A stretch of 36,243 bases of DNA from DATIHF01 sp035480955 (GTDB lineage: Bacteria; Patescibacteriota; Microgenomatia; Woykebacterales; RBG-16-39-9b). Under the pieces are notes generated by a model. The model was not told the origin of the DNA and ran no database searches. It worked only from the letters and a program-made list of their open reading frames with translations. The stretch spans positions 1 to 36,243 of the forward strand of contig DATIHF010000070.1 in NCBI GenBank assembly GCA_035480955.1. Direction: 5' to 3'. Shown here in pieces: positions 1-8,448 of the stretch (its first letter is position 1; every line of letters starts with the position of its first letter). The position numbers and the translations under genes were made by a program.

Positions 1-1
1 A

Positions 2-946
2 CTAATCCCTTCTAAAAAAAATAAAATCGAACGCTTTGTCGTTATTGATATCGGACTTGGTCGAGTCAGTCTAGCGGTTTTTGATTCGACTGAGAGTGGA
101 CCAAAATTTGTCGGGGTGGGACGAAGGAGCTTCACCACTCCCGATACTCTGCTTGATGCCGCTCTTGAGGCAACTGATGCACTAGGTGCTGTGGTGGATG
201 AGCTTCCGCGGACCGCGGTGGTAGGAGTTTGTGGAGGTTCATTGCAGACTTTGACAACAGTCGCCAAATACACTCGGGATAAGCCAAACCAACCGATTGA
301 TAAAGCAGAGATCGCCAATGTCCTCAAAAAAGTTTCCGGGGAGGAAAAGCCTGGGTATAAAGTTTTTTATTCAACCGTCACCGGAGCTAGCGTTGATGGG
401 TCGAAAGTTACCAATCCCACTGGAGTCAAAGGAGAGAAAGTCGAAGTTGGCTGCTTCATTGCCTACAAAAAAGAAAGTGAACTGACGACAATTGACCAGA
501 TCATTGATGAGCTAGAGATCAAGCCAGAAAGAATAGTTCCAACTCCTTTAGTTGTCTGCAAAATGCTCGGCGATAAGATTCCAGAAAAAAGTCTGCTACT
601 GCGAGTTGGGCAAAATAGTTCTGAAGCTTCTTTCGTTGAAAATCGCCACCTCACTAAAGTTGTCAATTTTGGTCTAGGTTTTGATCAACTTGAGTTTTAT
701 AACTTTGCAATCGAATCTTTGCTTGAATCCCAAAAAAGTGAGGAAAGGCCAAACTATATCTGGCTTTACTCTGATACAGATGAAGTAAACCTGGTTGATG
801 TGACTGAGAAAATTGCAGAAGGGGACTGGAAAAAGAAATTTGCCCTTAAGCAAGATTTGAAAGTAGAAAGATCCGAAGCAGAGAACAACTTTGGTGCTTT
901 TGATATGGGACTTTTGTCACTTTCTTTGGAGGAAATCATCGGATGA
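2..946 (+). CDS. FtsA/PilM-like actin-fold protein, 5' end outside window
   Basis: The frame is open from base 2, so the first ATG-like codon (GTG at 116) is internal and the true start lies upstream. The layout is that of FtsA/PilM actin-fold proteins: a phosphate-1-like strand (VVIDIGLGR, bases 38-64), a middle SHS2-like region, and a phosphate-2-like strand (LLLRVGQNSSEAS, bases 593-631). FtsA tethers FtsZ to the membrane and PilM organises type IV pili; either role is possible. The nucleotide-binding residues are degenerate: the phosphate-2 Asp is Arg and the adenosine-loop Gly-Gly is Ser-Asp (near bases 758-790). ATP binding is therefore doubtful. The stop overlaps the next start (ATGA), so the two genes are likely coupled. 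The family call is mine from motif order; the choice between FtsA and PilM is unresolved. Confidence 0.7.
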   Translation, partial: LIPSKKNKIERFVVIDIGLGRVSLAVFDSTESGPKFVGVGRRSFTTPDTLLDAALEATDALGAVVDELPRTAVVGVCGGSLQTLTTVAKYTRDKPNQPIDKAEIANVLKKVSGEEKPGYKVFYSTVTGASVDGSKVTNPTGVKGEKVEVGCFIAYKKESELTTIDQIIDELEIKPERIVPTPLVVCKMLGDKIPEKSLLLRVGQNSSEASFVENRHLTKVVNFGLGFDQLEFYNFAIESLLESQKSEERPNYIWLYSDTDEVNLVDVTEKIAEGDWKKKFALKQDLKVERSEAENNFGAFDMGLLSLSLEEIIG

Positions 947-2445
947 AAATCCTCGAAGTTGACTCAGGCACTAATTTAAATCATATTCTCAACGAAATAA
1001 AAAATACTTCAGAAGATGGGTTGGAACTAACTAGTGTTCCTGAAACTGATTTGTTAGAAAACCCAATTAACCGTGCAATTATCGAGAAAGTTGCTAAAGA
1101 GCATAAGAAAGAAATTGTCTTCCCCTCAACAGATATTGAAAAAGCACCCGAAGTTGAAGAGGACGATCTTGGTTTTGTTGAAGGTGAGGACGTCTTTCAG
1201 AAGGCCCCGATTCAAGAAGCCCACAAAATCATTGCCACGGCGGCAGTTGCGAGCGCAAAACCAGCCAGGAGCAGCAAATTTAATTTACCAAAATTATTTA
1301 AAAACAAATGGGTTTGGGTTGGAGTTGGGGTAGTCATAGTTTTGAGTCTATTGGTTGGATCTTTCTTTTTACTTCCGGCTGCCTCTGTTGCCATCACCCC
1401 TAAAGCAGAATCAAAAGACACCCAAGTTACCCTTACGGGGATCACCGCAAGTAAAGACCCCGATACAGGCACCAATACAATTTCTTACAAAAGTGCTCAA
1501 GTGAGTAAAGACGGAGTCGGGGAGAGCTCCACCACTGGCAAAAAGACAATCGGAACCGCAGCAAAAGGAAGAGTTACTATCACAAACCAAGATACAGATG
1601 CGGCCAAGACCTTTGTGGCGGGAACACTCATAAGCCCAATCTCGGTTCCCAATAGCACGAGCGTGCCTTCAGTAACTTTCAAAATAGACGCTGACGTTAG
1701 TTTGGATAAAGCCCCGGTAGGTGGAGAAACAAGTGCTGGTGTAAATATTACCGCAACAAAAGCAGGGAGTGATGGGAATCTACCCGCCAACAGTATTTTT
1801 AAAGTTGGTACTTCCTCAACAACTTTTGTTTTTGCAAAAAATGACGTCGCTTTTGCAGGAGGTGAGAGTAAACTAGCGACAGTTGCTTCAGCAGAAGATC
1901 GAGAAGCGTTGAAGAAGAGTATCATCGACAAACTTGAAGAGCAGGCAAAAGGCGATATTGAGAAAAAACAAAAAGGCTCGGTCGTAGTAGTGGATAGTTA
2001 CGAAACCACTGTTACAAAAGAAACCTATGATCCGAAAGCGGTAGATGCTGAAACCGATACACTCAAGGCAACCGTCTCTATTGATGTGAAAGCTGCCTAT
2101 GTGAACAAAGATGATCTAAACAAGATTGTAATCAACTCTCTGAAAGAAAGTGCCAAAGGCTACAATGTTAAAGAAGAAGATTTAAAAATTACTTTGACTC
2201 AGAGCAGTAAGGACGAATCTGGTAATATCAAAATGATCGCTAAAGTCCAAGCCCAACTAACTCCAGGGATCAGTAACGAAGAGCTCCAACGCCATCTAGC
2301 GGGGAAGAGCACTGAAGAAGCAAAAAAATATTTAGACAGTGTTGATCAAATCGCTGCCTACAAAGTGACAACAACCCCATTTTACTTCCGTATTTTTGGC
2401 CGAATGCCATTTTCGGCCTCAAAAATTAAGATAAGTTACCAATAA
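943..2445 (+). CDS. Baseplate J/gp47-like single-pass membrane protein
   Basis: A 500-residue protein. Residues 1-65 form a small soluble domain, then an acidic linker, one membrane helix at about 123-145 (WVWVGVGVVIVLSLLVG), and a large outside part. The stretch around residues 255-310 (GVNITATKAGSDGNLPANS, then a GG-containing turn) resembles the beta domain that Patescibacteria annotations call baseplate J/gp47-like. A long Lys/Glu-rich region follows. A GGAGGA ribosome site at 928-933 lies 9 bases before the ATG, and the start overlaps the previous stop, so it is translationally coupled to the actin-like gene. The role is unknown; the pairing suggests an envelope or division/pilus-linked assembly. 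The family label is moderately sure, the function is not. Confidence 0.62.
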   Translation: MKILEVDSGTNLNHILNEIKNTSEDGLELTSVPETDLLENPINRAIIEKVAKEHKKEIVFPSTDIEKAPEVEEDDLGFVEGEDVFQKAPIQEAHKIIATAAVASAKPARSSKFNLPKLFKNKWVWVGVGVVIVLSLLVGSFFLLPAASVAITPKAESKDTQVTLTGITASKDPDTGTNTISYKSAQVSKDGVGESSTTGKKTIGTAAKGRVTITNQDTDAAKTFVAGTLISPISVPNSTSVPSVTFKIDADVSLDKAPVGGETSAGVNITATKAGSDGNLPANSIFKVGTSSTTFVFAKNDVAFAGGESKLATVASAEDREALKKSIIDKLEEQAKGDIEKKQKGSVVVVDSYETTVTKETYDPKAVDAETDTLKATVSIDVKAAYVNKDDLNKIVINSLKESAKGYNVKEEDLKITLTQSSKDESGNIKMIAKVQAQLTPGISNEELQRHLAGKSTEEAKKYLDSVDQIAAYKVTTTPFYFRIFGRMPFSASKIKISYQ

Positions 2446-3507
2446 ATGCAAAGTACTTGGATAAAAAGAAGTAAGGTTTTTTCAAAAAGGCGCCTTTTTT
2501 TGATTTTTCTTTTTTTATTTCTGGTAATTTTACTTGGTTGGGCGACCTTTTGGGTTAAATCTACTTTTGCTGCAGCCGGAACCAGCGGTAAGACTCAAGT
2601 CTTTGTCATCAAAGAAGGAGAGTCTACTCTTTCGATTGCCAATCGCTTAAAAGAAGCGGGCTTGATCAAAGATGTTACTGCTTTCCGAGCCTTTGTACGC
2701 TTTTCCTGTCAGGGAATGACTTTTTCAAACCCCACAACCTTCTTCAAGAGCTATCCGCAGAAAGATTGTCTAGCGGGTAATATTCAGGCTGGTTCCTACA
2801 AACTTTCACCAAATATGGATCTCCCAACGCTCTCGAAAAATTTGACCAAAGGCAGACTAGATTCCTGGACGAGGATCACTGAAGGGTTGAGAAACGAAGA
2901 AATCGCCGCAATTTTGGCTAAAAATTACAAAATTTCTGAAGCAGATTTTCTCAAGGTTGCCCAAGAAGGCTACATGTTTCCTGACACTTATTTATTTAAA
3001 GTGGACACAAATACAGCTGAAGTCGTAGCTAAAATGAAAGCAAACTTTGACTCAAAGTTCACCACCGATCTAGTTGAAAAAGCGAAAGCGCAAGGTCTGA
3101 GTAGTGAAGAAGCGGTGATTCTCGCTTCAGTTGTCCAGAGAGAAGCCGGGAAAAAGGAAGATATGCCAACGATCGCGAGCATCTTTCTCAACCGCTTAAA
3201 AATTGGTATGCCTTTGGGCTCTGACGTAACCGTGCAATACGCGCTCGGGTATGATTCTGAAGGGAAAACTTGGTGGAAGAAAGATCTGACCGCCGATGAT
3301 TTAGTAGTCAGTAGTCCTTACAATACCCGCGTTCATGGAGGCTTGCCGCCAGGACCAATCAGCAATCCAGGTCTCGCGGCCCTAAAGTCAGTGGCTGAGC
3401 CGGCCACAACAGACTACCTTTATTTTCTTTACGATAAAGACGGCAATGGACACTTTGCGAAAACTTTATCTGAGCATAATTCTAATAAAGCTCTCTATTT
3501 GCAATAG
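2446..3507 (+). CDS. mltG: Endolytic murein transglycosylase MltG (YceG-like)
   Basis: MltG cuts nascent peptidoglycan strands at the membrane and helps end glycan synthesis. The protein has 353 residues, near the family norm. An N-terminal membrane helix lies at about 17-37, then a LysM-like segment (VFVIKEGESTLSIANRLKEA) and the YceG catalytic domain. The catalytic Glu is E233 in ASVVQREAG. The C-terminal signatures SIFLNRL, GSDVTVQYA and GGLPPGPISNPG are intact. The start ATG directly follows the TAA of the previous gene with no visible ribosome site, so re-initiation is likely. Residues 89-107 (CQGMTFS... to ...DCLAG) hold two extra cysteines. The last codons contain the -35 box of the next gene's promoter. 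Confidence 0.93.
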   Translation: MQSTWIKRSKVFSKRRLFLIFLFLFLVILLGWATFWVKSTFAAAGTSGKTQVFVIKEGESTLSIANRLKEAGLIKDVTAFRAFVRFSCQGMTFSNPTTFFKSYPQKDCLAGNIQAGSYKLSPNMDLPTLSKNLTKGRLDSWTRITEGLRNEEIAAILAKNYKISEADFLKVAQEGYMFPDTYLFKVDTNTAEVVAKMKANFDSKFTTDLVEKAKAQGLSSEEAVILASVVQREAGKKEDMPTIASIFLNRLKIGMPLGSDVTVQYALGYDSEGKTWWKKDLTADDLVVSSPYNTRVHGGLPPGPISNPGLAALKSVAEPATTDYLYFLYDKDGNGHFAKTLSEHNSNKALYLQ

Positions 3508-3528
3508 CGGCTTCTGATCATCTAAAAT
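3499..3528 (+). promoter_or_regulatory. Promoter TTGCAA-N18-TAAAAT
   Basis: The -35 TTGCAA (3499-3504) spans the mltG stop and the -10 TAAAAT is at 3523-3528. Only 7 bases separate the -10 from the ATG at 3536, so the transcript would be leaderless or nearly so. Confidence 0.6.
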
Positions 3529-3535
3529 TTAGTTA

Positions 3536-4855
3536 ATGCCTGAAGATAATCCTCAGAATCAAACCCTCACTCCTGCAGTTGTGACAAAAAAATCGAAAAG
3601 AACTCTAATACTATTAATAATTTTAGTAATTTCAATCGTTGTTTTAGGCGGAATAATTGTTTACGTAAATATTTACAACCCAAATAAAAATTATCTAGGG
3701 ACTAATCAAGGGAGAAGTAAGGTTGCTACCCCAAGCAGTACTAAAAGTCCTACTGAGGTTAAAACTCAGGGTCTATCCTTTATATATTTCAAAAACACTA
3801 GTAATTCAGTTGAACCAGGTGGTGGATATAACACAATTTATCAAAAAGAAATCTGGCTATATAGCGATGGGAAAACTCAGAAACTAGTTGGCTCGGGATT
3901 TTATTTTGATGAAGAACTAAGCAAAGACGGAAAAAAACTTTACTATATTTCCGGGGAGGTAGTTCCAAACAAAGGTTCTACTGGAACTACTATAAAGCAG
4001 CTAAATATTGAAACAAATGAAACAAAAACTCTTGCAAGTGGGGTAACAATAAATCAAGAGGCCCCCTGGCAAACAAGCTACAGCGATATCTCGCTTTCCC
4101 CTGACCAAAATACCCTTGCTTTCATTCAGGATGGAGTTTGGTTATTAAATTTAACAACTTTTAAAGCAGAAAAATTTTTAAACAGCACCTATTATTCTGA
4201 GGAAACTATGGTAAACGGACACGGATATCAAGAGATAAACTGGTCTCCGAGCGGAGAGTACTTAAGAGCCGAGTGGGGAGGCTACGAAGACTTGGGTTAC
4301 GAAGTTATTAAAATTTCCGATAAATCAATCACCCCTTTATACGATGGACACCCAGCAGCTTTTGATTTGGTAACAATGAGAGATGACAACAAACTAATCT
4401 TTAGTGATACAGATGGAGATATTTTAGAAAAAGAAAGAACAAATTTAGACAGCGGGCAAAAAATTTTTACGGCTAATATAGTTGCTAACTATGGCGTGGG
4501 AAATACTCAGCAACATACCTATAAAAACTTTGCAGTTTACTCAGCAAAACTAAACACACTATTTTTTGGTAGAGATTCACTCACAGGTTACAACGACAAG
4601 AACCCAATTTGGAAAACGGATGTCGCTGCTTATGACTATGCAACTAAACAAGTTAAATCTCTAACTGAAAAACTTAACATAAACGATTACTCAATGTTTG
4701 AAGATTTGCAAATTTCCAAAAACTCAGACTACTTAGTTTTTTCAACTGATGAAGAAAGTAAAAGCCAAAAAAGTGATATCTGGATTATTGATATAAAAAA
4801 TGGTACTATCAATTTTGTACTTGATGATTCTTCGAAACCAGAAACTGGTTACTGA
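3536..4855 (+). CDS. Membrane-anchored beta-propeller-like protein (PD40/TolB-like repeats)
   Basis: A 439-residue protein with a short charged N-terminus, one membrane helix at about 22-46, a Ser/Thr-rich linker, and an extracellular all-beta region. Repeats with the TolB/PD40 flavour can be seen: SKDGKKLYYIS, LSPDQNTLAFIQDGVWLLN, WSPSGEYLRAEW and SKNSDYLVFSTDE, each a beta hairpin with a Ser-Pro/Lys-Asp turn. That suggests a 5-7 bladed propeller used for binding; no catalytic motif is visible. The gene looks more A+T-rich than mltG or rpoB on either side, so it may be a recent arrival. It has its own promoter and stands alone. The fold is likely, the ligand unknown. Confidence 0.6.
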   Translation: MPEDNPQNQTLTPAVVTKKSKRTLILLIILVISIVVLGGIIVYVNIYNPNKNYLGTNQGRSKVATPSSTKSPTEVKTQGLSFIYFKNTSNSVEPGGGYNTIYQKEIWLYSDGKTQKLVGSGFYFDEELSKDGKKLYYISGEVVPNKGSTGTTIKQLNIETNETKTLASGVTINQEAPWQTSYSDISLSPDQNTLAFIQDGVWLLNLTTFKAEKFLNSTYYSEETMVNGHGYQEINWSPSGEYLRAEWGGYEDLGYEVIKISDKSITPLYDGHPAAFDLVTMRDDNKLIFSDTDGDILEKERTNLDSGQKIFTANIVANYGVGNTQQHTYKNFAVYSAKLNTLFFGRDSLTGYNDKNPIWKTDVAAYDYATKQVKSLTEKLNINDYSMFEDLQISKNSDYLVFSTDEESKSQKSDIWIIDIKNGTINFVLDDSSKPETGY

Positions 4856-4867
4856 CCCGGAAGGATC

Positions 4868-4896
4868 TTGACAGGGTTTAATCTTTTGGTTATTAT
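4868..4896 (+). promoter_or_regulatory. rpoBC promoter, TTGACA-N17-TATTAT
   Basis: A consensus -35 (4868-4873), exact 17-base spacer and -10 TATTAT (4891-4896) lie about 150 bases before rpoB. The expected start near 4903 gives an RNA leader of about 144 bases, in contrast to the leaderless pattern of neighbouring genes. Confidence 0.8.
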
Positions 4897-4922
4897 ACGG
4901 ATTGTCTAATTGAATATTTTTC

Positions 4923-4948
4923 AGACGTACACGAGTGCGGGTACGTCT
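4923..4948 (+). promoter_or_regulatory. rpoB leader hairpin 1 (possible attenuator)
   Basis: An 8-base perfect inverted repeat, AGACGTAC (4923-4930) with GTACGTCT (4941-4948), has a 10-base loop and is followed by TTATTT. It lies about 20 bases after the predicted transcript start. The U-tract is weak, so it could be an attenuator, a pause site or only a stabilising stem. Confidence 0.45.
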
Positions 4949-4979
4949 TTATTTGCGTAAATTACCTGCCAGAAGTTGC

Positions 4980-4998
4980 CTAAATCTGAGAGATTTAG
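4980..4998 (+). promoter_or_regulatory. rpoB leader hairpin 2
   Basis: A perfect 8-base stem, CTAAATCT and AGATTTAG, has a 3-base GAG loop. It sits 49 bases before the rpoB ATG with no U-tract. It is most easily read as an RNA structure in the rpoB leader. Confidence 0.4.
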
Positions 4999-5046
4999 CG
5001 ACAAGATTTTATTAGGATTTATTAGCAAAAGGGTAACATTTAACTG

Positions 5047-8000
5047 ATGGCAAGTCTTGCTAGAAAAGTCTTTGGGACACAAGGGCACCCATATCCCCTT
5101 ACCAACTTAATTGAGCTCCAAAATAACTCCTACAGGTGGTTACTTGAAGAAGGTCTTCGTGAAATTCTTGACGAAGTTTCGCCAATTGAAGATTTCACAG
5201 GCAAAATTTTCTCCCTTTCTTTCAAAGAACACACCATTGGTGAGGCAAAGTATTCTCCCGAAAAAGCAATTGAAAAAGGAGTTTCTTACGCCGCGCCTAT
5301 CAAGGTAAAAGCCGAGCTCCTCAACAAAGAAACTGGCGAGACTCTTGAGCAGGAAGTTTTCCTTGGGGATCTCCCACTGATGACTACCTCGGGAACTTTC
5401 ATTATTAATGGGGTCGAGAGAGTTATTGTTACCCAGTTGACCCGTTCCTCAGGAATTTTCTACACAAGTGAGATTGAGCCCACCACTGGCCGTAGCCTTT
5501 TTAAAGCAGAAATGCGACCAACAAGGGGAAGTTGGTTGGAGTTTGAAACTGCGAAAAACGATGTTGTCACCGTGCGAATCGACCGCAAGCGAAGAATTCC
5601 CGTTACAACTTTGCTTCGCGCGATCGGACTCTCAAACAACGACAAGATCAAAGAACAATTTAAAGACATCGATTCCAACCCAGACCACCAATACATTGAA
5701 ACCACCTTACTCAAAGACACTACCGCGACGGCGGATGAGGCTTTCTTAGAAATTTACCACAAGATGCGACCGGGTGATCCAGCGATCTTGGAAAACGCGA
5801 AAGCACTTCTGGAAAATCTATTTTTCAACCCAAGACGCTACAGTTTAGGGAAAGTTGGTCGCTACAAAGTTACGAAAAGACTCGGACTCAATGTTCCCAA
5901 TGACGCGGCCCACTGGATCCTCTCACCAGATGACATTGTGGGAGCGGTTAAATTACTTATTGATCTTAACAACGGTAACGGGTCGGCTGATGATATTGAT
6001 CACCTAGCTAATCGTCGAATCCGTTCTGCCGGTGAGTTGATTCAAAACACTCTGCGGGTTGGGCTTCTGCAGATGGAAAGAGTCGTCAAAGAGAGAATGT
6101 CGATTTCCGCTGACCAAGCACTAGTGACTCCGATTACTTTAATTAATGCTCGTCCAATCGTTGCGCGTTTGAATGAATTTTTTGCCGGGTCTCAACTTTC
6201 ACAATTTATGGACCAGATCAACTCGCTTTCTGAATTGGAACATTTGCGCCGACTCTCAGTCATGGGACCAGGTGGATTGACCCGTGAGAGAGCAAGTTTC
6301 TCGGTTCACGATATTAATAATTCTCAGTACGGGAGGATCGATCCGGTCAAGTCTCCTGAAGGACCAAACATTGGATTGATCACCCACCTAGCTTTGGTTG
6401 CAAGAGTTAATGAGTATGGCTTTTTGGAAACTCCATACCGCAAAACAATTAGGGAAAAAGACGGGCGAGTTAAAGTTACTAATGACCTGATGTGGGTAAT
6501 GGCCGATGATGAAGAAAGCTACCGTATTACTCACGCCAAAGTCACCCTTGATCCTAAAGGCTATATTCTCGATAAACGTTTACCAATTCGCTACATGAGC
6601 TCTTTCACCACTGGACTGGCGACTGAAGTTGATTTAGTTGACGCCGTGCCGTGGCAGATTGTTGGTGCCAGCTCTTCATTGATCCCTTTTTTGGCTCATG
6701 ATGATGCCAACCGAGCTCTGATGGGAGCTAACATGCAAGGACAAGCAGTTCCGCTGATCTCTCCCCATTCCCCGGTTGTCGGGACCGGAACTGAGATGGC
6801 AGTTGGACTAAATATTGGAAGAGTCGCCAAAAGCCCAGTTGATGGAACAGTCACGTTTGTCGACGGGAGCCAAATCATTATTTCTGGAAAAGATAAAAAA
6901 GAGCACAAACTATTTTTAACTAAATTTGTAAAATCCAACCAAAACACCTGCTACTCTCAGTACCCAATTGTCAAAGTTGGGCAAAAAGTAGACGAGGGTG
7001 AAGTAGTTGCCGATGGGCCAGTTACCGAAAACGGAGAGCTTGCTCTCGGACAAAATCTCACAATCGCTTACATGACTTGGGAAGGTTATGGTTATGAGGA
7101 TGCAATAATTATTTCTGATCGTTTAGTTCGCGAAGATTTATTGACCTCGATCCACATTGAAGAGTACGAATGTAGTGTTACCGAGACCAAGCTTGGTCCA
7201 GAAGAAACAACTCGCGATATTCCAAATGTTGGTGAGGAAGCCTTGGCAAATTTGGGAGAAGACGGAATTGTTTACACTGGAGCGGAGGTAGGCCCCAATG
7301 ACATTTTGGTCGGGAAAATTACTCCCAAAGGTGAGACTGAATTAACGGCCGAGGAAAGATTGCTACGCGCGATCTTTGGAGAAAAAGCTCGGGAAGTCCG
7401 AGACACCTCTTTGCGAATGCCACACGGTGAGCGAGGAACAGTTATCGCTGTGCAAACTCTTTCTAAAGAAGCAGGCGACGATCTCGACCCGGGAGTACAA
7501 AGACTGATTAAAGTAAAAGTTGCTCAAACTAGAAAAGTAACCGTTGGAGACAAGTTGGCTGGACGTCACGGTAATAAAGGAGTTATTTCCAAGGTAGTTC
7601 CACGGGAAGACATGCCTTACCTGGAAGATGGGACGCCAGTTGATATCATCATCTCGCCACTTTCAGTTATTTCTCGTATGAATCTTGGACAATTGCTGGA
7701 AACCCACTTGGGTTGGGCGGCGAGTAAACTTGGCTACAAGGCCGCGGTCCCGGCTTTTGGTGGGTTTGATGAAGACATGTTGCTTGACGAGCTAAAAAAA
7801 GCTGGCCTACCAGTTGATGGTAAAGCCGCTCTCTACAACGGAAAAACCGGGGAAAAATTTGATAAACCAATTACAGTTGGTACTAACTACATTTTGAAAC
7901 TAGTGCATATGGTTGATGAGAAAGTTCACGCGCGCTCTACCGGACCTTACTCTCTGGTTACCCAGCAGCCTTTGGGTGGAAAAGCGCAAATGGGAGGACA

Positions 8001-8448
8001 AAGACTTGGAGAAATGGAAGTTTGGGCTCTGGAAGCTTATGGCGCCGCCCACATGCTTCAGGAGATGCTCACCATCAAATCTGATGACGTTGTTGGACGT
8101 GCGAAAGCCTTTGAAGCAATCGTCAAAGGAACCGATATTCCAGAGTCAACAGTTCCAGAGTCTTTCAAAGTCTTGGTTAAAGAGCTCAACGGATTAGGCC
8201 TGAAGGTCGAATTACTGGGGGCAAAAGTCGAAGAAACAAAAGAAGAAACCACAGAAGAGCTCAAACAAGAACAAAAAGCTGAAGCCGCCGGAGCAGAACT
8301 TGCCGAAGTAGCTGGTGAAGAAGTTGTTGCTGAAAGCGAAGAAATCGCTTCACCCGAATCCGGGGTAGAAGTCGAAGAAGTTAAAGAAGTCACAGATGAA
8401 GAGCCAAGCGAAGCTGAATTAGTAGAGGTTGAGGAAAAGGTAGAATAA
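5047..8448 (+). CDS. rpoB: RNA polymerase beta subunit
   Basis: This subunit forms half of the RNA polymerase catalytic cleft. The protein has 1133 residues and lacks the large insertions of E. coli beta. Intact signatures are the rifamycin region AGSQLSQFMDQ (381-390), GPGGLTRERA, the YEDAII loop, DKLAGRHGNKG with the catalytic lysines, and the C-terminal HARSTGPYSLVTQQPLGG clamp. Differences from E. coli in rifamycin-linked positions are I391 for N518, S393 for P520, M406 for L533 and G565 for R687. Residues 1059-1133 are a Glu-rich low-complexity tail absent from usual RpoB. Its stop overlaps the rpoC start (TAATG), giving tight coupling. A weak AAAAGGG sits 13 bases before the ATG. Confidence 0.98.
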   Translation: MASLARKVFGTQGHPYPLTNLIELQNNSYRWLLEEGLREILDEVSPIEDFTGKIFSLSFKEHTIGEAKYSPEKAIEKGVSYAAPIKVKAELLNKETGETLEQEVFLGDLPLMTTSGTFIINGVERVIVTQLTRSSGIFYTSEIEPTTGRSLFKAEMRPTRGSWLEFETAKNDVVTVRIDRKRRIPVTTLLRAIGLSNNDKIKEQFKDIDSNPDHQYIETTLLKDTTATADEAFLEIYHKMRPGDPAILENAKALLENLFFNPRRYSLGKVGRYKVTKRLGLNVPNDAAHWILSPDDIVGAVKLLIDLNNGNGSADDIDHLANRRIRSAGELIQNTLRVGLLQMERVVKERMSISADQALVTPITLINARPIVARLNEFFAGSQLSQFMDQINSLSELEHLRRLSVMGPGGLTRERASFSVHDINNSQYGRIDPVKSPEGPNIGLITHLALVARVNEYGFLETPYRKTIREKDGRVKVTNDLMWVMADDEESYRITHAKVTLDPKGYILDKRLPIRYMSSFTTGLATEVDLVDAVPWQIVGASSSLIPFLAHDDANRALMGANMQGQAVPLISPHSPVVGTGTEMAVGLNIGRVAKSPVDGTVTFVDGSQIIISGKDKKEHKLFLTKFVKSNQNTCYSQYPIVKVGQKVDEGEVVADGPVTENGELALGQNLTIAYMTWEGYGYEDAIIISDRLVREDLLTSIHIEEYECSVTETKLGPEETTRDIPNVGEEALANLGEDGIVYTGAEVGPNDILVGKITPKGETELTAEERLLRAIFGEKAREVRDTSLRMPHGERGTVIAVQTLSKEAGDDLDPGVQRLIKVKVAQTRKVTVGDKLAGRHGNKGVISKVVPREDMPYLEDGTPVDIIISPLSVISRMNLGQLLETHLGWAASKLGYKAAVPAFGGFDEDMLLDELKKAGLPVDGKAALYNGKTGEKFDKPITVGTNYILKLVHMVDEKVHARSTGPYSLVTQQPLGGKAQMGGQRLGEMEVWALEAYGAAHMLQEMLTIKSDDVVGRAKAFEAIVKGTDIPESTVPESFKVLVKELNGLGLKVELLGAKVEETKEETTEELKQEQKAEAAGAELAEVAGEEVVAESEEIASPESGVEVEEVKEVTDEEPSEAELVEVEEKVE

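Noticed and set aside
4836..4850. AACCAG-AAA-CTGGTT hairpin as a terminator before rpoB
   Set aside because: It lies inside the coding region and has no T-run after it.
4911..4961. Short TTG frame (16 codons) in the rpoB leader as a leader peptide
   Set aside because: No ribosome site, non-ATG start and hairpin overlap; no run of regulatory codons.
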